DNA of 64,000 nt from JAKRSD01 sp964473995 (GTDB lineage Bacteria; Bacteroidota; Bacteroidia; CAIKAF01). The stretch spans positions 10,862-74,861 of the forward strand of contig CAYYRB010000002.1 of the NCBI GenBank assembly GCA_964473995.1, given 5' to 3'. Shown piece by piece: positions 8,692 to 17,196 of this stretch. A program made the position numbers and the translations under genes. Position 1 is the first letter of the stretch; every line of letters begins with the position of its first letter. The notes under the pieces are model-generated. The model worked only from the letters and a program-made list of their open reading frames with translations. It was not told the origin of the DNA and made no database searches.

Positions 8692-9769
8692 ATTGTTTAC
8701 TTATTACAGGCCACTTTTTTATCTGTTTTTTTTCGGCGCTCTTGTTTTTTTTACAATCCTCATCAACAAAATATTACTCAAGTTCTCCACCAACTTAGGT
8801 GTCCGTAATCCCGATGATGCAGTCCGTTGGACGACTTCCGTTAAACCGGCGTTGGGTGGAATTTCATTTTACGTTATGATGATATTGGCCTCCTTGGGCT
8901 TTTTGGCTTATTTCCCCGTTGAGTCTTATCAACGTTTTGAAGTTTTGATTTTTATTTTGGTGTGTACTCTCGGATTTATGATGGGGTTGGCTGACGATGC
9001 ATACAATACGAAACCTATTCTTAAATTTTTAGTCCAATTCACCTGTGCATTTCTTTTCATTTATTCAGGTAATTACATTCAGGTCTCTCCGTGGCAGTCC
9101 ATTAATTATTTTCTCACTATTCTATGGGTAGTGGGTTTAATGAACAGCGTCAATATGTTGGATAATATGGACGGTATCACTTCCGTTTCTTCTTTAGGAA
9201 TTTTAATCGGTATCGCTTTCTTGGGAATACTCAATCAAAGTACGGACTCTTTCTGGTTTGCCGTAGGTTTGGGCGTTGCTGCTTCCCTTACGGGGTTCCT
9301 TTATCACAATTGGTTTCCCGCCAAAATGTATATGGGCGATTCAGGTAGTCAGTTTTTGGGTGTTTTTCTGGCCTGGTTGGGAGTGAAGTTTTTATGGAAC
9401 GGGTTGGATTATTACGGTGAACCGGTACAGGCCAAACAAATCATTTGGGCTGCCACTTTTTTTCTCGGCCCGATCAGTGATACCACAGCCGTTACCATAA
9501 ACAGAATCCTAAAAGGGAAATCTCCCTTCGTAGGCGGACGGGATCATACCACACATTGTCTGGCCTACAACGGTTTGGCGCAGCGTCATGTAGCCTTTGT
9601 ATTTTTGGCGATACCCCTTCTTTCGGCCTTTTTAGGGGGAGTTTGGGTGAATTTTTCCAAGCCTTGGGATGTTATTCAAACGATTTTGGCCGCTGCCTAT
9701 TTTTTGGTGGTGCTCATTTCACTTTATTGGACTACGAAAACTCCTTTGGCAAAAGCTAAAATAAGTTAG
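8684..9769 (+). CDS. MraY/WecA-family undecaprenyl-phosphate sugar-1-phosphate transferase
   Basis: Polytopic membrane enzyme that moves a HexNAc-1-phosphate from UDP-sugar to undecaprenyl phosphate, starting a lipid-linked glycan. The 361 residues have about ten hydrophobic segments. The family motifs are present: a cytoplasmic loop LADDAYNTKPILKF with the DD pair, NSVNMLDNMDGITS with NxxNxxDGxDG-like acidic residues, KMYMGDSGSQFLG, and GRDHTTHCLAYNGL. The ATG at 8684 is preferred; an in-frame TTG two codons upstream also exists. It closes the polysaccharide operon. WecA/TagO is more likely than MraY because the gene lies outside a division cluster. Confidence 0.9.
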   Translation: MNELFTYYRPLFYLFFFGALVFFTILINKILLKFSTNLGVRNPDDAVRWTTSVKPALGGISFYVMMILASLGFLAYFPVESYQRFEVLIFILVCTLGFMMGLADDAYNTKPILKFLVQFTCAFLFIYSGNYIQVSPWQSINYFLTILWVVGLMNSVNMLDNMDGITSVSSLGILIGIAFLGILNQSTDSFWFAVGLGVAASLTGFLYHNWFPAKMYMGDSGSQFLGVFLAWLGVKFLWNGLDYYGEPVQAKQIIWAATFFLGPISDTTAVTINRILKGKSPFVGGRDHTTHCLAYNGLAQRHVAFVFLAIPLLSAFLGGVWVNFSKPWDVIQTILAAAYFLVVLISLYWTTKTPLAKAKIS

Positions 9770-9811
9770 TCCCGCTTATATAAACAAAACATACTTCCCT
9801 CCGTTTAAATA

Positions 9812-12661
9812 ATGATGAAAGGTGCTACAGAAAAGGCTGTTTCGCAGGAGGAGAGTATCCAAGTTTTTGGTGCGCGGGAACATAACCTGAAAAATATTGA
9901 TTTAACCATTCCCCGTGATGCGTTGGTCGTATTTACCGGCTTGAGCGGAAGCGGAAAGTCATCCCTTGCTTTTGATACTATTTATGCGGAAGGTCAGAGA
10001 AGATATTTGGAAACGTTCAGCGCTTACGCCCGTCGCTTTCTGGGTTCAGGCGAACGACCCGAAGTGGATAAAATCACGGGTTTAAGCCCCGTTATATCCA
10101 TCGAACAGAAAACGGTAGGAAGAAATCCCCGGTCAACCGTCGGCACCGTAACCGAAATCTATGATTTTATGCGGCTCCTTTTTGCACGTGCAGGAGAAGC
10201 ATTTTCCTATATGACGGGTGAAAAAATGGTTCGTTTTACCGAGGAACAAATTTTCGACCTGATCACATCCGATTTTCAAGGAAAAGAAATCAAAATAATG
10301 GCTCCCGTAGTGCGGGGAAGAAAGGGTCATTATCGGGAACTTTTGGATAAAATTCGAAAACAAGGATTCGGAAGGGCTCGTATCGACGGAGAATTGCGCG
10401 ACATAACTTTCGGTCTTAAACTCGATCGTTATAAAATTCATGACATTGAAATTTTAGTTGACACTTTTTCTGTAAATGAAAAAAATGAACCCAGGCTGAA
10501 AAGAAGTATTCAGGCTGCTTTGAAAGCGGGAAAGGGCACACTATGTGCACTTTCTGAAAACCAAAAAACGCCACGCTACTTTTCACGTCATTTGATGTGT
10601 CCAACCTCAGGTATTTCATATGATGAGCCGGCTCCCAACTTATTTTCATTCAATTCGCCATACGGGGCATGTTCGCATTGTAATGGCCTTGGAACTATTT
10701 TATCCATTGAATTTTCCAAATTGGTGCCTGATCCGAAAAAGTCCATTAAACAAGGCGGTCTTGCTCCCTTAAAGGAAACCGACGGAACCTGGATTATCAA
10801 ACAAATAGAGGCTTTGGGTAAAAAGTTTGGCTTTACCCTCACAACGCCCATTGAAGATATTCCCGAGGAAGCACTGAATGCCATCTTGTATGGTTCTGAT
10901 GAGGTTATCCGCACCGAGGATTCCACGGGAATTCACTCCTACACGATGAATTTTGAGGGAATTGCCAACTTTATCAAACGAAGCACCGAAGAGGACTCAT
11001 CCGCTTCATTGGTTCGATGGGCCAATAGTTTCATGGAAGAAAAAGCCTGCCCGGAATGTGGGGGGACCCGACTCAAAAAAGAAGCTTTATTTTTTCGTTT
11101 GGCGGAAAGAAACATTTCCGATTTAGCCAAAATGGATATCCGTCAACTTAATGAATGGCTTTCGCAAATCGAAAAAAAGTTATCTCCAAAGCAGAACTTG
11201 ATTGCCAAGGAAGTACTCAAAGAAATCAGAAAGCGAATCGGATTTTTATTAGATATCGGATTAGACTATCTGACTTTAGACAGACCTGCGGGCTCTTTAT
11301 CGGGCGGCGAAAGTCAACGTATTCGATTAGCTACGCAGGTAGGCAGTGGTTTAACGGGAGTGCTTTATATTTTGGACGAGCCGAGCATAGGGCTTCATCA
11401 ACGAGACAATGACCGATTGATTGAATCATTAAAAAAGCTGCGTGATGCCGGCAATTCCATCATTGTCGTAGAACATGACAAGGACATGATCATGGCCGCC
11501 GATTATGTGGTGGATATAGGACCTGGAGCGGGAGTCCATGGCGGAAAAATTGTGTCTGAAGGAACGCCCCGGGAAGTAGTTAAATCCAAATCCCTCACGG
11601 CTGAGTTTCTGAATGGGAAAAGGGAAATAACCGTTCCGGCGGTAAGGCGAAAAGGCAATGGTAAACAGTTGACATTGGAAGGTGCCACGGGGCATAACCT
11701 GAAAAATGTAACGGTTAATTTTCCCTTAGGCCTGTTTATATGCGTTACGGGTGTTTCCGGCAGCGGTAAATCGTCCCTGATTCGGGAAACGCTACAACCT
11801 GCATTATCCGCCCATTTTTACCAATCACTTGGAAAGCCGCTTCCTCATAAACGTATAAAGGGAATGGAACATGCTGATAAAATAATCAGCATTGATCAAT
11901 CACCAATAGGACGAACACCAAGAAGTAACCCCGCTACATACACGGGCGTTTTCTCAGATATACGAAGCCTGTTTTCCGAATTACCCGAAGCCAAAATTCG
12001 AGGGTATAAGCCCGGCCGTTTTTCTTTCAATGTAAAAGGTGGGCGCTGTGAAACCTGTCAGGGTGCCGGTGTACGTGTTATAGAAATGAATTTTTTGCCC
12101 GATGTGTACGTTTCCTGCGAGACTTGCTCCGGAAAACGATATAACAGAGAAACTTTGGAGGTTCGTTACAAGGGGAAATCCATCAGCGACGTGCTTAACA
12201 TGGAAATGGAAGAAGCGGTTACTTTTTTTGACGCCATTCCGCAGATTAGCCGCAAATTAAGAACCCTTTTTGAAATCGGACTCGGCTATATAACATTGGG
12301 CCAAAATGCCGTTACTCTCTCCGGAGGTGAGGCGCAGCGGATTAAACTGGCTTCTGAATTAAATAAAAAAGACACGGGAAATACGGTATATATTTTGGAT
12401 GAGCCTACAACAGGCCTTCACTTTGAAGATATTCGTATTTTGCTGGAAGTATTGAATAAATTGGCCGACCGCGGTAATACCATTTTGGTGATTGAACATA
12501 ACATGGATATCATCAAAAGTGCCGATTACATTATCGATATGGGGCCCGAAGGCGGCGCGGAAGGCGGACATGTCGTATTTGAAGGCACTCCGGAGCAAAT
12601 GATTCGCAAAGCAAAAGGATATACAGCGGAGTATCTGCGTAAAGAATTAAAAAATAAATAG
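9812..12661 (+). CDS. uvrA: UvrABC excinuclease subunit A
   Basis: Damage-sensing ABC ATPase of nucleotide excision repair; the dimer loads UvrB at lesions. The 949 residues are full length. They carry Walker A GLSGSGKSS followed by the typical AEGQRRYLETFSAYARRFLG, two zinc modules (CSHCNGLG...CPECGGTR and CETCQGAG...CETCSGKRY), two signature motifs (LSGGESQRIRLA and LSGGEAQRIKLA) and two Walker B stretches (LYILDEPSIGLH and VYILDEPTTGLH). The second Walker A is TGVSGSGKSS. It stands 42 bp after the polysaccharide operon and is followed after one base by a LOG-family gene. Many Bacteroidota carry more than one uvrA, so this may not be the only copy. Confidence 0.97.
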   Translation: MMKGATEKAVSQEESIQVFGAREHNLKNIDLTIPRDALVVFTGLSGSGKSSLAFDTIYAEGQRRYLETFSAYARRFLGSGERPEVDKITGLSPVISIEQKTVGRNPRSTVGTVTEIYDFMRLLFARAGEAFSYMTGEKMVRFTEEQIFDLITSDFQGKEIKIMAPVVRGRKGHYRELLDKIRKQGFGRARIDGELRDITFGLKLDRYKIHDIEILVDTFSVNEKNEPRLKRSIQAALKAGKGTLCALSENQKTPRYFSRHLMCPTSGISYDEPAPNLFSFNSPYGACSHCNGLGTILSIEFSKLVPDPKKSIKQGGLAPLKETDGTWIIKQIEALGKKFGFTLTTPIEDIPEEALNAILYGSDEVIRTEDSTGIHSYTMNFEGIANFIKRSTEEDSSASLVRWANSFMEEKACPECGGTRLKKEALFFRLAERNISDLAKMDIRQLNEWLSQIEKKLSPKQNLIAKEVLKEIRKRIGFLLDIGLDYLTLDRPAGSLSGGESQRIRLATQVGSGLTGVLYILDEPSIGLHQRDNDRLIESLKKLRDAGNSIIVVEHDKDMIMAADYVVDIGPGAGVHGGKIVSEGTPREVVKSKSLTAEFLNGKREITVPAVRRKGNGKQLTLEGATGHNLKNVTVNFPLGLFICVTGVSGSGKSSLIRETLQPALSAHFYQSLGKPLPHKRIKGMEHADKIISIDQSPIGRTPRSNPATYTGVFSDIRSLFSELPEAKIRGYKPGRFSFNVKGGRCETCQGAGVRVIEMNFLPDVYVSCETCSGKRYNRETLEVRYKGKSISDVLNMEMEEAVTFFDAIPQISRKLRTLFEIGLGYITLGQNAVTLSGGEAQRIKLASELNKKDTGNTVYILDEPTTGLHFEDIRILLEVLNKLADRGNTILVIEHNMDIIKSADYIIDMGPEGGAEGGHVVFEGTPEQMIRKAKGYTAEYLRKELKNK

Positions 12662-12662
12662 T

Positions 12663-13388
12663 ATGAGCAGTCCTCTGGAAAACACTCAGGATGATAAAAT
12701 AAGGGAAGCCTTTACTGAAAAGGATTGGAATGATATCAAGTCCATTGACAGCTGGGAGATTTTTAAAATCATGGGCGAATTTGTCAGCGGATTCGATAAA
12801 ATGGCCCGAATCGGTCCCTCCGTTTCCATTTTCGGATCAGCCCGTACAAAACCGGACAATCCCTATTTTAAAATGGCCGAAGAAATTGCCTATCAATTGA
12901 CAGGTAAAGGGTTCGGTATTATTTCGGGCGGAGGACCGGGCATAATGGAAGCCGCCAACAAAGGGGCCAGCAGGGGCAATGGAAAATCGGTGGGATTACA
13001 TATCAACCTCCCCATGGAACAGGACGCCAATCCGTTTATCGATAAAGATAAATTAATCGCTTTTGATTACTTCTTCGTGCGTAAAGTGGTATTCATGAAA
13101 TACAGCCAGGGTTTCGTGGTACTTCCGGGAGGTTTCGGTACGCTGGATGAAATGTTTGAGGCGCTTACCCTCATCCAAACCCATAAAATTGGAAAATTTC
13201 CCATTGTGCTTATCGGCGTTTCCTACTGGCAGGGATTGATTGATTGGCTTAGGAAATCGGTAGGCGAAACGGAAGGAAACATCAATCCTGAAGATTTGAA
13301 TATTTTTCACATTACCGACTCAGCGGAGGATGCCGTTAAGTTGATTACTGATTTTTACAGCAAATACATGCTGAAACCCAATTTTTAA
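12663..13388 (+). CDS. LOG family protein (TIGR00730 type)
   Basis: Rossmann-fold protein of the 'lysine decarboxylase'-mislabelled LOG family; characterised relatives hydrolyse nucleoside 5'-monophosphates to free base and ribose-5-phosphate. The signatures are GGGPGIMEAANKGA near residue 95 and LPGGFGTLDEMFEAL near 155, which together form the PGGxGTxxE active site. The N-terminal 50 residues add a helical extension (TEKDWNDIKSIDSWEIFKIMGEFVSGF) typical of the longer bacterial subgroup. It begins one base after the uvrA stop, so it is co-transcribed with it. The physiological substrate is unknown. Confidence 0.88.
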   Translation: MSSPLENTQDDKIREAFTEKDWNDIKSIDSWEIFKIMGEFVSGFDKMARIGPSVSIFGSARTKPDNPYFKMAEEIAYQLTGKGFGIISGGGPGIMEAANKGASRGNGKSVGLHINLPMEQDANPFIDKDKLIAFDYFFVRKVVFMKYSQGFVVLPGGFGTLDEMFEALTLIQTHKIGKFPIVLIGVSYWQGLIDWLRKSVGETEGNINPEDLNIFHITDSAEDAVKLITDFYSKYMLKPNF

Positions 13389-13416
13389 TTTAATTTGAAC
13401 TAAAATATAAAAAGCT

Positions 13417-14247
13417 ATGCCCGGCTGCCTGTCCAAATCTGCCTCTTTTTTATTTCTGTCTTTGGTATTTCTTGGAGCAAACGCTCAGAATAAACCTAAA
13501 AAAACATTCGATGAAGATGGAATGAAATCTCCCGAGGCGGGACTCCGCTATAGTCTTCCAATCATTCACGTGGGTGGTGGAAGCACGTTTTATACGGGTA
13601 ATCTTAAAGGACCCCGGAATCTTTCCAAATTCAATCCGGTAAGATGGGGAATGCATGCGGGGGTGGAACAGCGATTCGGCAAACTGTTCGGGGTTGGCGG
13701 CACATTCTTTTATGGCCTGTTTGCCGGGGAAAAACACACACCTTCCGAATTTTTAAATTTTCAATCCAGACAGCTAGGAGCGGACGTTTCGGCTACCCTT
13801 CACTTTGATCAGATTATGGGAAATTTTGAAGCACTAGCTCCCTATATTTCCATAGGATTCGGATATGCCAACATCCGTACCAAAACAGATGCAAAAGATG
13901 CCGATGAAAACACCTATTACCTTTGGGATGACGGAGTGCTGAGGAATCAATCCCAGGCCACCACGACCGATGGAAATCCACAACAGCTTTATCGCGATTT
14001 TACCTATGAAACTGTACTGGCACCAAGTATACATGCCATTCGTATTCCTGTTGAAGCAGGTGTACGATTTAAACTTCACGATTTTTGGGATTTAGGTCTT
14101 TCTTACAGACATGCGCTGTATCTCTCCCGTTTTCATCCTGATGCGGGTAAAGAAATAGACCATGCAGGATATTTGTCAGCCTCTCTTTATTGGTATACCG
14201 GTATTTTTCGTCAGGGTTCTTACGAACTCAATAAAAAACGAAGATAA
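13417..14247 (+). CDS. Outer-membrane beta-barrel protein of unknown function
   Basis: No specific family recognised. The 276-residue product has a signal peptide ending in GANAQ. After it come alternating aromatic/glycine strands (IHVGGGSTFYTGNL, WGMHAGVEQRFG, LFGVGGTFFYGLF, PYISIGFGYANI, IRIPVEAGVRFKLHDFWDLGLSYRHAL, YLSASLYWYTGIF), a pattern expected of an eight-to-ten-stranded OMP with long acidic loops. It follows the LOG gene by 28 bp and is convergent with the FGGY kinase, so it may be the last gene of the uvrA transcript. It could be structural, or could bind a small ligand; nothing in the sequence decides this. Confidence 0.75.
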   Translation: MPGCLSKSASFLFLSLVFLGANAQNKPKKTFDEDGMKSPEAGLRYSLPIIHVGGGSTFYTGNLKGPRNLSKFNPVRWGMHAGVEQRFGKLFGVGGTFFYGLFAGEKHTPSEFLNFQSRQLGADVSATLHFDQIMGNFEALAPYISIGFGYANIRTKTDAKDADENTYYLWDDGVLRNQSQATTTDGNPQQLYRDFTYETVLAPSIHAIRIPVEAGVRFKLHDFWDLGLSYRHALYLSRFHPDAGKEIDHAGYLSASLYWYTGIFRQGSYELNKKRR

Positions 14248-14250
14248 AAG

Positions 14251-15825
14251 CTAGTGTACCCGATTTAACCGCATGAACGCTTTTTTGTTTGCGTGGTAAA
14301 ATAGAACAAACTCCTTAAAAAGCCGGTCATACGTGGCTCGTACATTTTGATCAGGTGTGAATTCTTTTTCCACCTCCCGTATGTTCACTATTTCATCCTG
14401 AGTTAAGTTGCCTAATGCAAGGGCCGCCAGGTAAGCAGCTCCTTGAGAATTGGCCATGACGGGATGCTTCATTTTACGGACTTTCAGATTAAGAATATCC
14501 GCCGTTATCTGACACCATAAATCGCTGTTTGCTCCGCCACCGATCAGGCAGATGGAATCAAATTTCCGTCCGGCATTTTGCTCCACATATGTTAACAGCC
14601 AGGCGGCATTCATGGCAATTCCTTCGAAAACCGCGCGAATCATATGCCTTCTGTCATGATTCAGGGAAAGATTGAAAAACCCGCCTCGGGCGTGGTGGTC
14701 CTCCACGGGGGATCGTTCACCATACAGGCGCGGAATAAACAACAAGTTTTCGCATCCGGGAGGAGCTTCGGCTGCCAAAGCATTCAATTTTTGGTAATAA
14801 TCAGCAGGAGCGCCGTCCGGCGTGAAAACATCCTCCCTGAAAAAAACCTTATCCCTCAGATATTGAATGCAAACTCCGGCTGTTTCCTGTTCATTGGCGA
14901 GCAGGTATTTCCCGGGCAGGGCAGAGGGGATTGAAGTCATGTTGTGGGCGAGGTCTATTTTTCGGCAGGGGAGATGGCAGATCAACCACGAGGATGTTCC
15001 GTAATACAAGTGGGGTTCAAAATCCGCGGCAGCACCTGAACCTACGGCAGCAGAATGCAAATCGCCGCAGCCGCTGACGACCAAAGTTCGTGTGCTGAGT
15101 CCGAAATAATTTGCGGCCTCAACTGAAACAGGACCTACAACAGAATTGGAAGGGTATAACTCAGGTAATTTTTCCCTATCCAAGCCGGCAACTTTGATCA
15201 ACCCGTCATGGTATTTGATTTCATTTATGTTACGGTTGTCCGTCACCCAATGCAGGCAGATGGAATCATAAGAAGCCCTGACTTTTCCGGTAAATCGGGC
15301 CGTCAGGTAATCTACGGGCTCCAAAAAGGTATGCGTTTTTGCATAGAGTTCAGGGTGCTCCTCCTTCAAATACAGGATGTGAGCCAAAGAATCTTTTCCG
15401 GACAATCCGGGAGCACCTCCCGTAATCCGCAACCAACGTAATACCTTAAAAATGCCGTATCCCTTTGATTTTATAAGGCCGTTCATCATTTTTTTTGTGG
15501 CCCCGGCTCCCCGTGAATCCATCCATATAATGGCAGGATGGATATGCTTTCCATCTTTGTCAACGCATACCGTTCCAGACCATTGTCCGGTGCAACAGAT
15601 GGCCTGTATTTGATCTGGTTGCACCTGCATTCTGTTTAAAAGGCGCTGTATCGCCGTTCTGATTGACGTTAACCATTCTTCAGGATCCTGTTCCGCACCT
15701 CCGCCCGGTAAAAGCGTAACCCGATTAGGCTCAATTTCATGCGCTACATAATGTCCATTTGGGGTAAATAATCCCACCTTGGGACCTGAGGTTCCCAAAT
15801 CAATAGTCAGCAGAAACGCTTCCAT
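14251..15825 (-). CDS. FGGY-family carbohydrate kinase
   Basis: ATP-dependent sugar or polyol kinase of the xylulokinase/glycerokinase superfamily. Evidence: N-terminal phosphate loop LTIDLGTSGPKVGLF, AEQDPEEWLTSI, CCTGQWSGTVCVD, IWMDSRGA, and the C-terminal adenosine site IRAVFEGIAMNAAWLL plus ICLIGGGANSDLWCQITADIL. At 524 residues it is full length. The substrate loop reads GQWSG where xylulokinases have GQMHG, so D-xylulose specificity is doubtful. It is the third gene of a permease, GS-like ligase, kinase series (6 bp after the ligase), suggesting the phosphorylated substrate arises from the same catabolic route. Confidence 0.88.
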   Translation of the reverse strand: MEAFLLTIDLGTSGPKVGLFTPNGHYVAHEIEPNRVTLLPGGGAEQDPEEWLTSIRTAIQRLLNRMQVQPDQIQAICCTGQWSGTVCVDKDGKHIHPAIIWMDSRGAGATKKMMNGLIKSKGYGIFKVLRWLRITGGAPGLSGKDSLAHILYLKEEHPELYAKTHTFLEPVDYLTARFTGKVRASYDSICLHWVTDNRNINEIKYHDGLIKVAGLDREKLPELYPSNSVVGPVSVEAANYFGLSTRTLVVSGCGDLHSAAVGSGAAADFEPHLYYGTSSWLICHLPCRKIDLAHNMTSIPSALPGKYLLANEQETAGVCIQYLRDKVFFREDVFTPDGAPADYYQKLNALAAEAPPGCENLLFIPRLYGERSPVEDHHARGGFFNLSLNHDRRHMIRAVFEGIAMNAAWLLTYVEQNAGRKFDSICLIGGGANSDLWCQITADILNLKVRKMKHPVMANSQGAAYLAALALGNLTQDEIVNIREVEKEFTPDQNVRATYDRLFKEFVLFYHANKKAFMRLNRVH

Positions 15826-15831
15826 TATTAC

Positions 15832-17196
15832 TTAAATGATTTCAAAGTATCGTTTAAATTCCCAGTCAGTTACATTTTTGGCAAACTGCTTCCATTCCCA
15901 TTCCCGGGTGGCCGTAAAATGGGCTACAAATTCAGCTCCGAACAGTTCTGAGGCCAGGGCTGAGTTTTTCATATTTTGGGTAGCATCCCACAAATCGCCG
16001 GGAAGTTTACCATGGCTCAAATCGGTATATCCGTTGCCTACCGTGGCAGGCTGCAGCTCAAGTTTGTGCCGGATACCATACAACCCCGAAGCAAGACAAG
16101 CTGCCATGGCGAGGTAAGGATTCACATCCGAACCCGGCACCCGTGTTTCCAACCGGCAGGCCTTTTCATCCACAGGAAGAGCGCGTAACGCAGTTGTTCG
16201 ATTATCCACCCCCCAGGTGAGTGTGGTAGGCGCCCAGGCACCTTCCACCAATCGTTTATAACTGTTCACGGTAGGGGCAAGCATGGGTAACATGTAGGGA
16301 AGACAATGCAACTGACCCGCCATGTAATGCCCCATTAACTCACTAATACCACCCGGTTTTGCTTGATCATAAAACAAATTGGTGGTCGCATTTTTATCCC
16401 ACAAACTCTGATGCACATGTCCACTGCATCCAGGCAAATTTTCGCTGATTTTTGCCATGAATGTCGGCATGATTCCGTACAAATCGCCAATCTCTTTTAG
16501 TGAAGTTTTGAATAAAACCGCTCTGTCCGCCGAATCCAAGATTTTTCCGTAAGTAATGGCCGCTTCCAAAACACCGGGGCCGGTTTCGGTGTGAAGGCCC
16601 TCCAAAGGAATATTAAACCGATGTAAATCATCAAAAATTCGTTGAAAAAAATCATCATTTTGAGAAGACCGTACCACGGAGTAACCAAACATTCCCGGCG
16701 TGATGGGGGTAGGATTGCGATACCCTTTTTCGGCCCATGTCTGCGGGGTTTCCGAAAAATTAAACCATTCAAATTCCTGTGAAAAAAAGGCGGTAAAGCC
16801 TAATGATTCGGCGTGCTCATTTATTCTTTTCAAAAGAGTGCGCGGACAAACATCTTTCAGCGTGCTGTCTGATGAATTAAAATCAGCCAAAAAAAACGGG
16901 GTGTCATCGGCCCATGGAATTTCGCGAAAACTATTCAGATCAATGTTGGCTTTTGCATCGGGATAACCGGTATGCCAACCGGTCACTTGTACGTTGTCGT
17001 AAGCCAGGTCAGCACTATCCCATCCGAAAACCACATCGCAAAACCCGAATCCTTTTTGGGCGGCGGAAATAAATTTATCAACAGAAATATATTTTCCGCG
17101 TAATACTCCGTCAATATCCGCAACAGCCACACGGACTTTGGTAATGCCTTTCTCTTCGCAGGATTTCGCAAATGTGCTTATTTCAGTTATTTTCAT
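15832..17196 (-). CDS. Glutamine-synthetase-family ligase (gamma-glutamylamide synthetase-like)
   Basis: ATP-grasp-like GS-fold enzyme joining glutamate to an amine or ammonia. The catalytic domain is clear: QEFEWF and ETGPGVLEAAI supply metal-binding glutamates, GCSGHVHQSLWDKN holds the conserved His, and RLVEGAWAPTTLTWGVDNRTTALRAL and CRLETRVPGSDVNPYLAMAACLASGL follow. The N-terminal beta-grasp domain reads DVVFGWDSADLAY where GlnA has the DGSSI motif with the ammonium-binding Asp, which fits PuuA-, FluG- or IpuC-like enzymes acting on organic amines. At 454 residues it is typical. Its start overlaps the end of an ethanolamine-type permease by 14 bp, supporting ethanolamine or a related amine as substrate (inference). 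Confidence 0.85.
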   Translation of the reverse strand: MKITEISTFAKSCEEKGITKVRVAVADIDGVLRGKYISVDKFISAAQKGFGFCDVVFGWDSADLAYDNVQVTGWHTGYPDAKANIDLNSFREIPWADDTPFFLADFNSSDSTLKDVCPRTLLKRINEHAESLGFTAFFSQEFEWFNFSETPQTWAEKGYRNPTPITPGMFGYSVVRSSQNDDFFQRIFDDLHRFNIPLEGLHTETGPGVLEAAITYGKILDSADRAVLFKTSLKEIGDLYGIMPTFMAKISENLPGCSGHVHQSLWDKNATTNLFYDQAKPGGISELMGHYMAGQLHCLPYMLPMLAPTVNSYKRLVEGAWAPTTLTWGVDNRTTALRALPVDEKACRLETRVPGSDVNPYLAMAACLASGLYGIRHKLELQPATVGNGYTDLSHGKLPGDLWDATQNMKNSALASELFGAEFVAHFTATREWEWKQFAKNVTDWEFKRYFEII

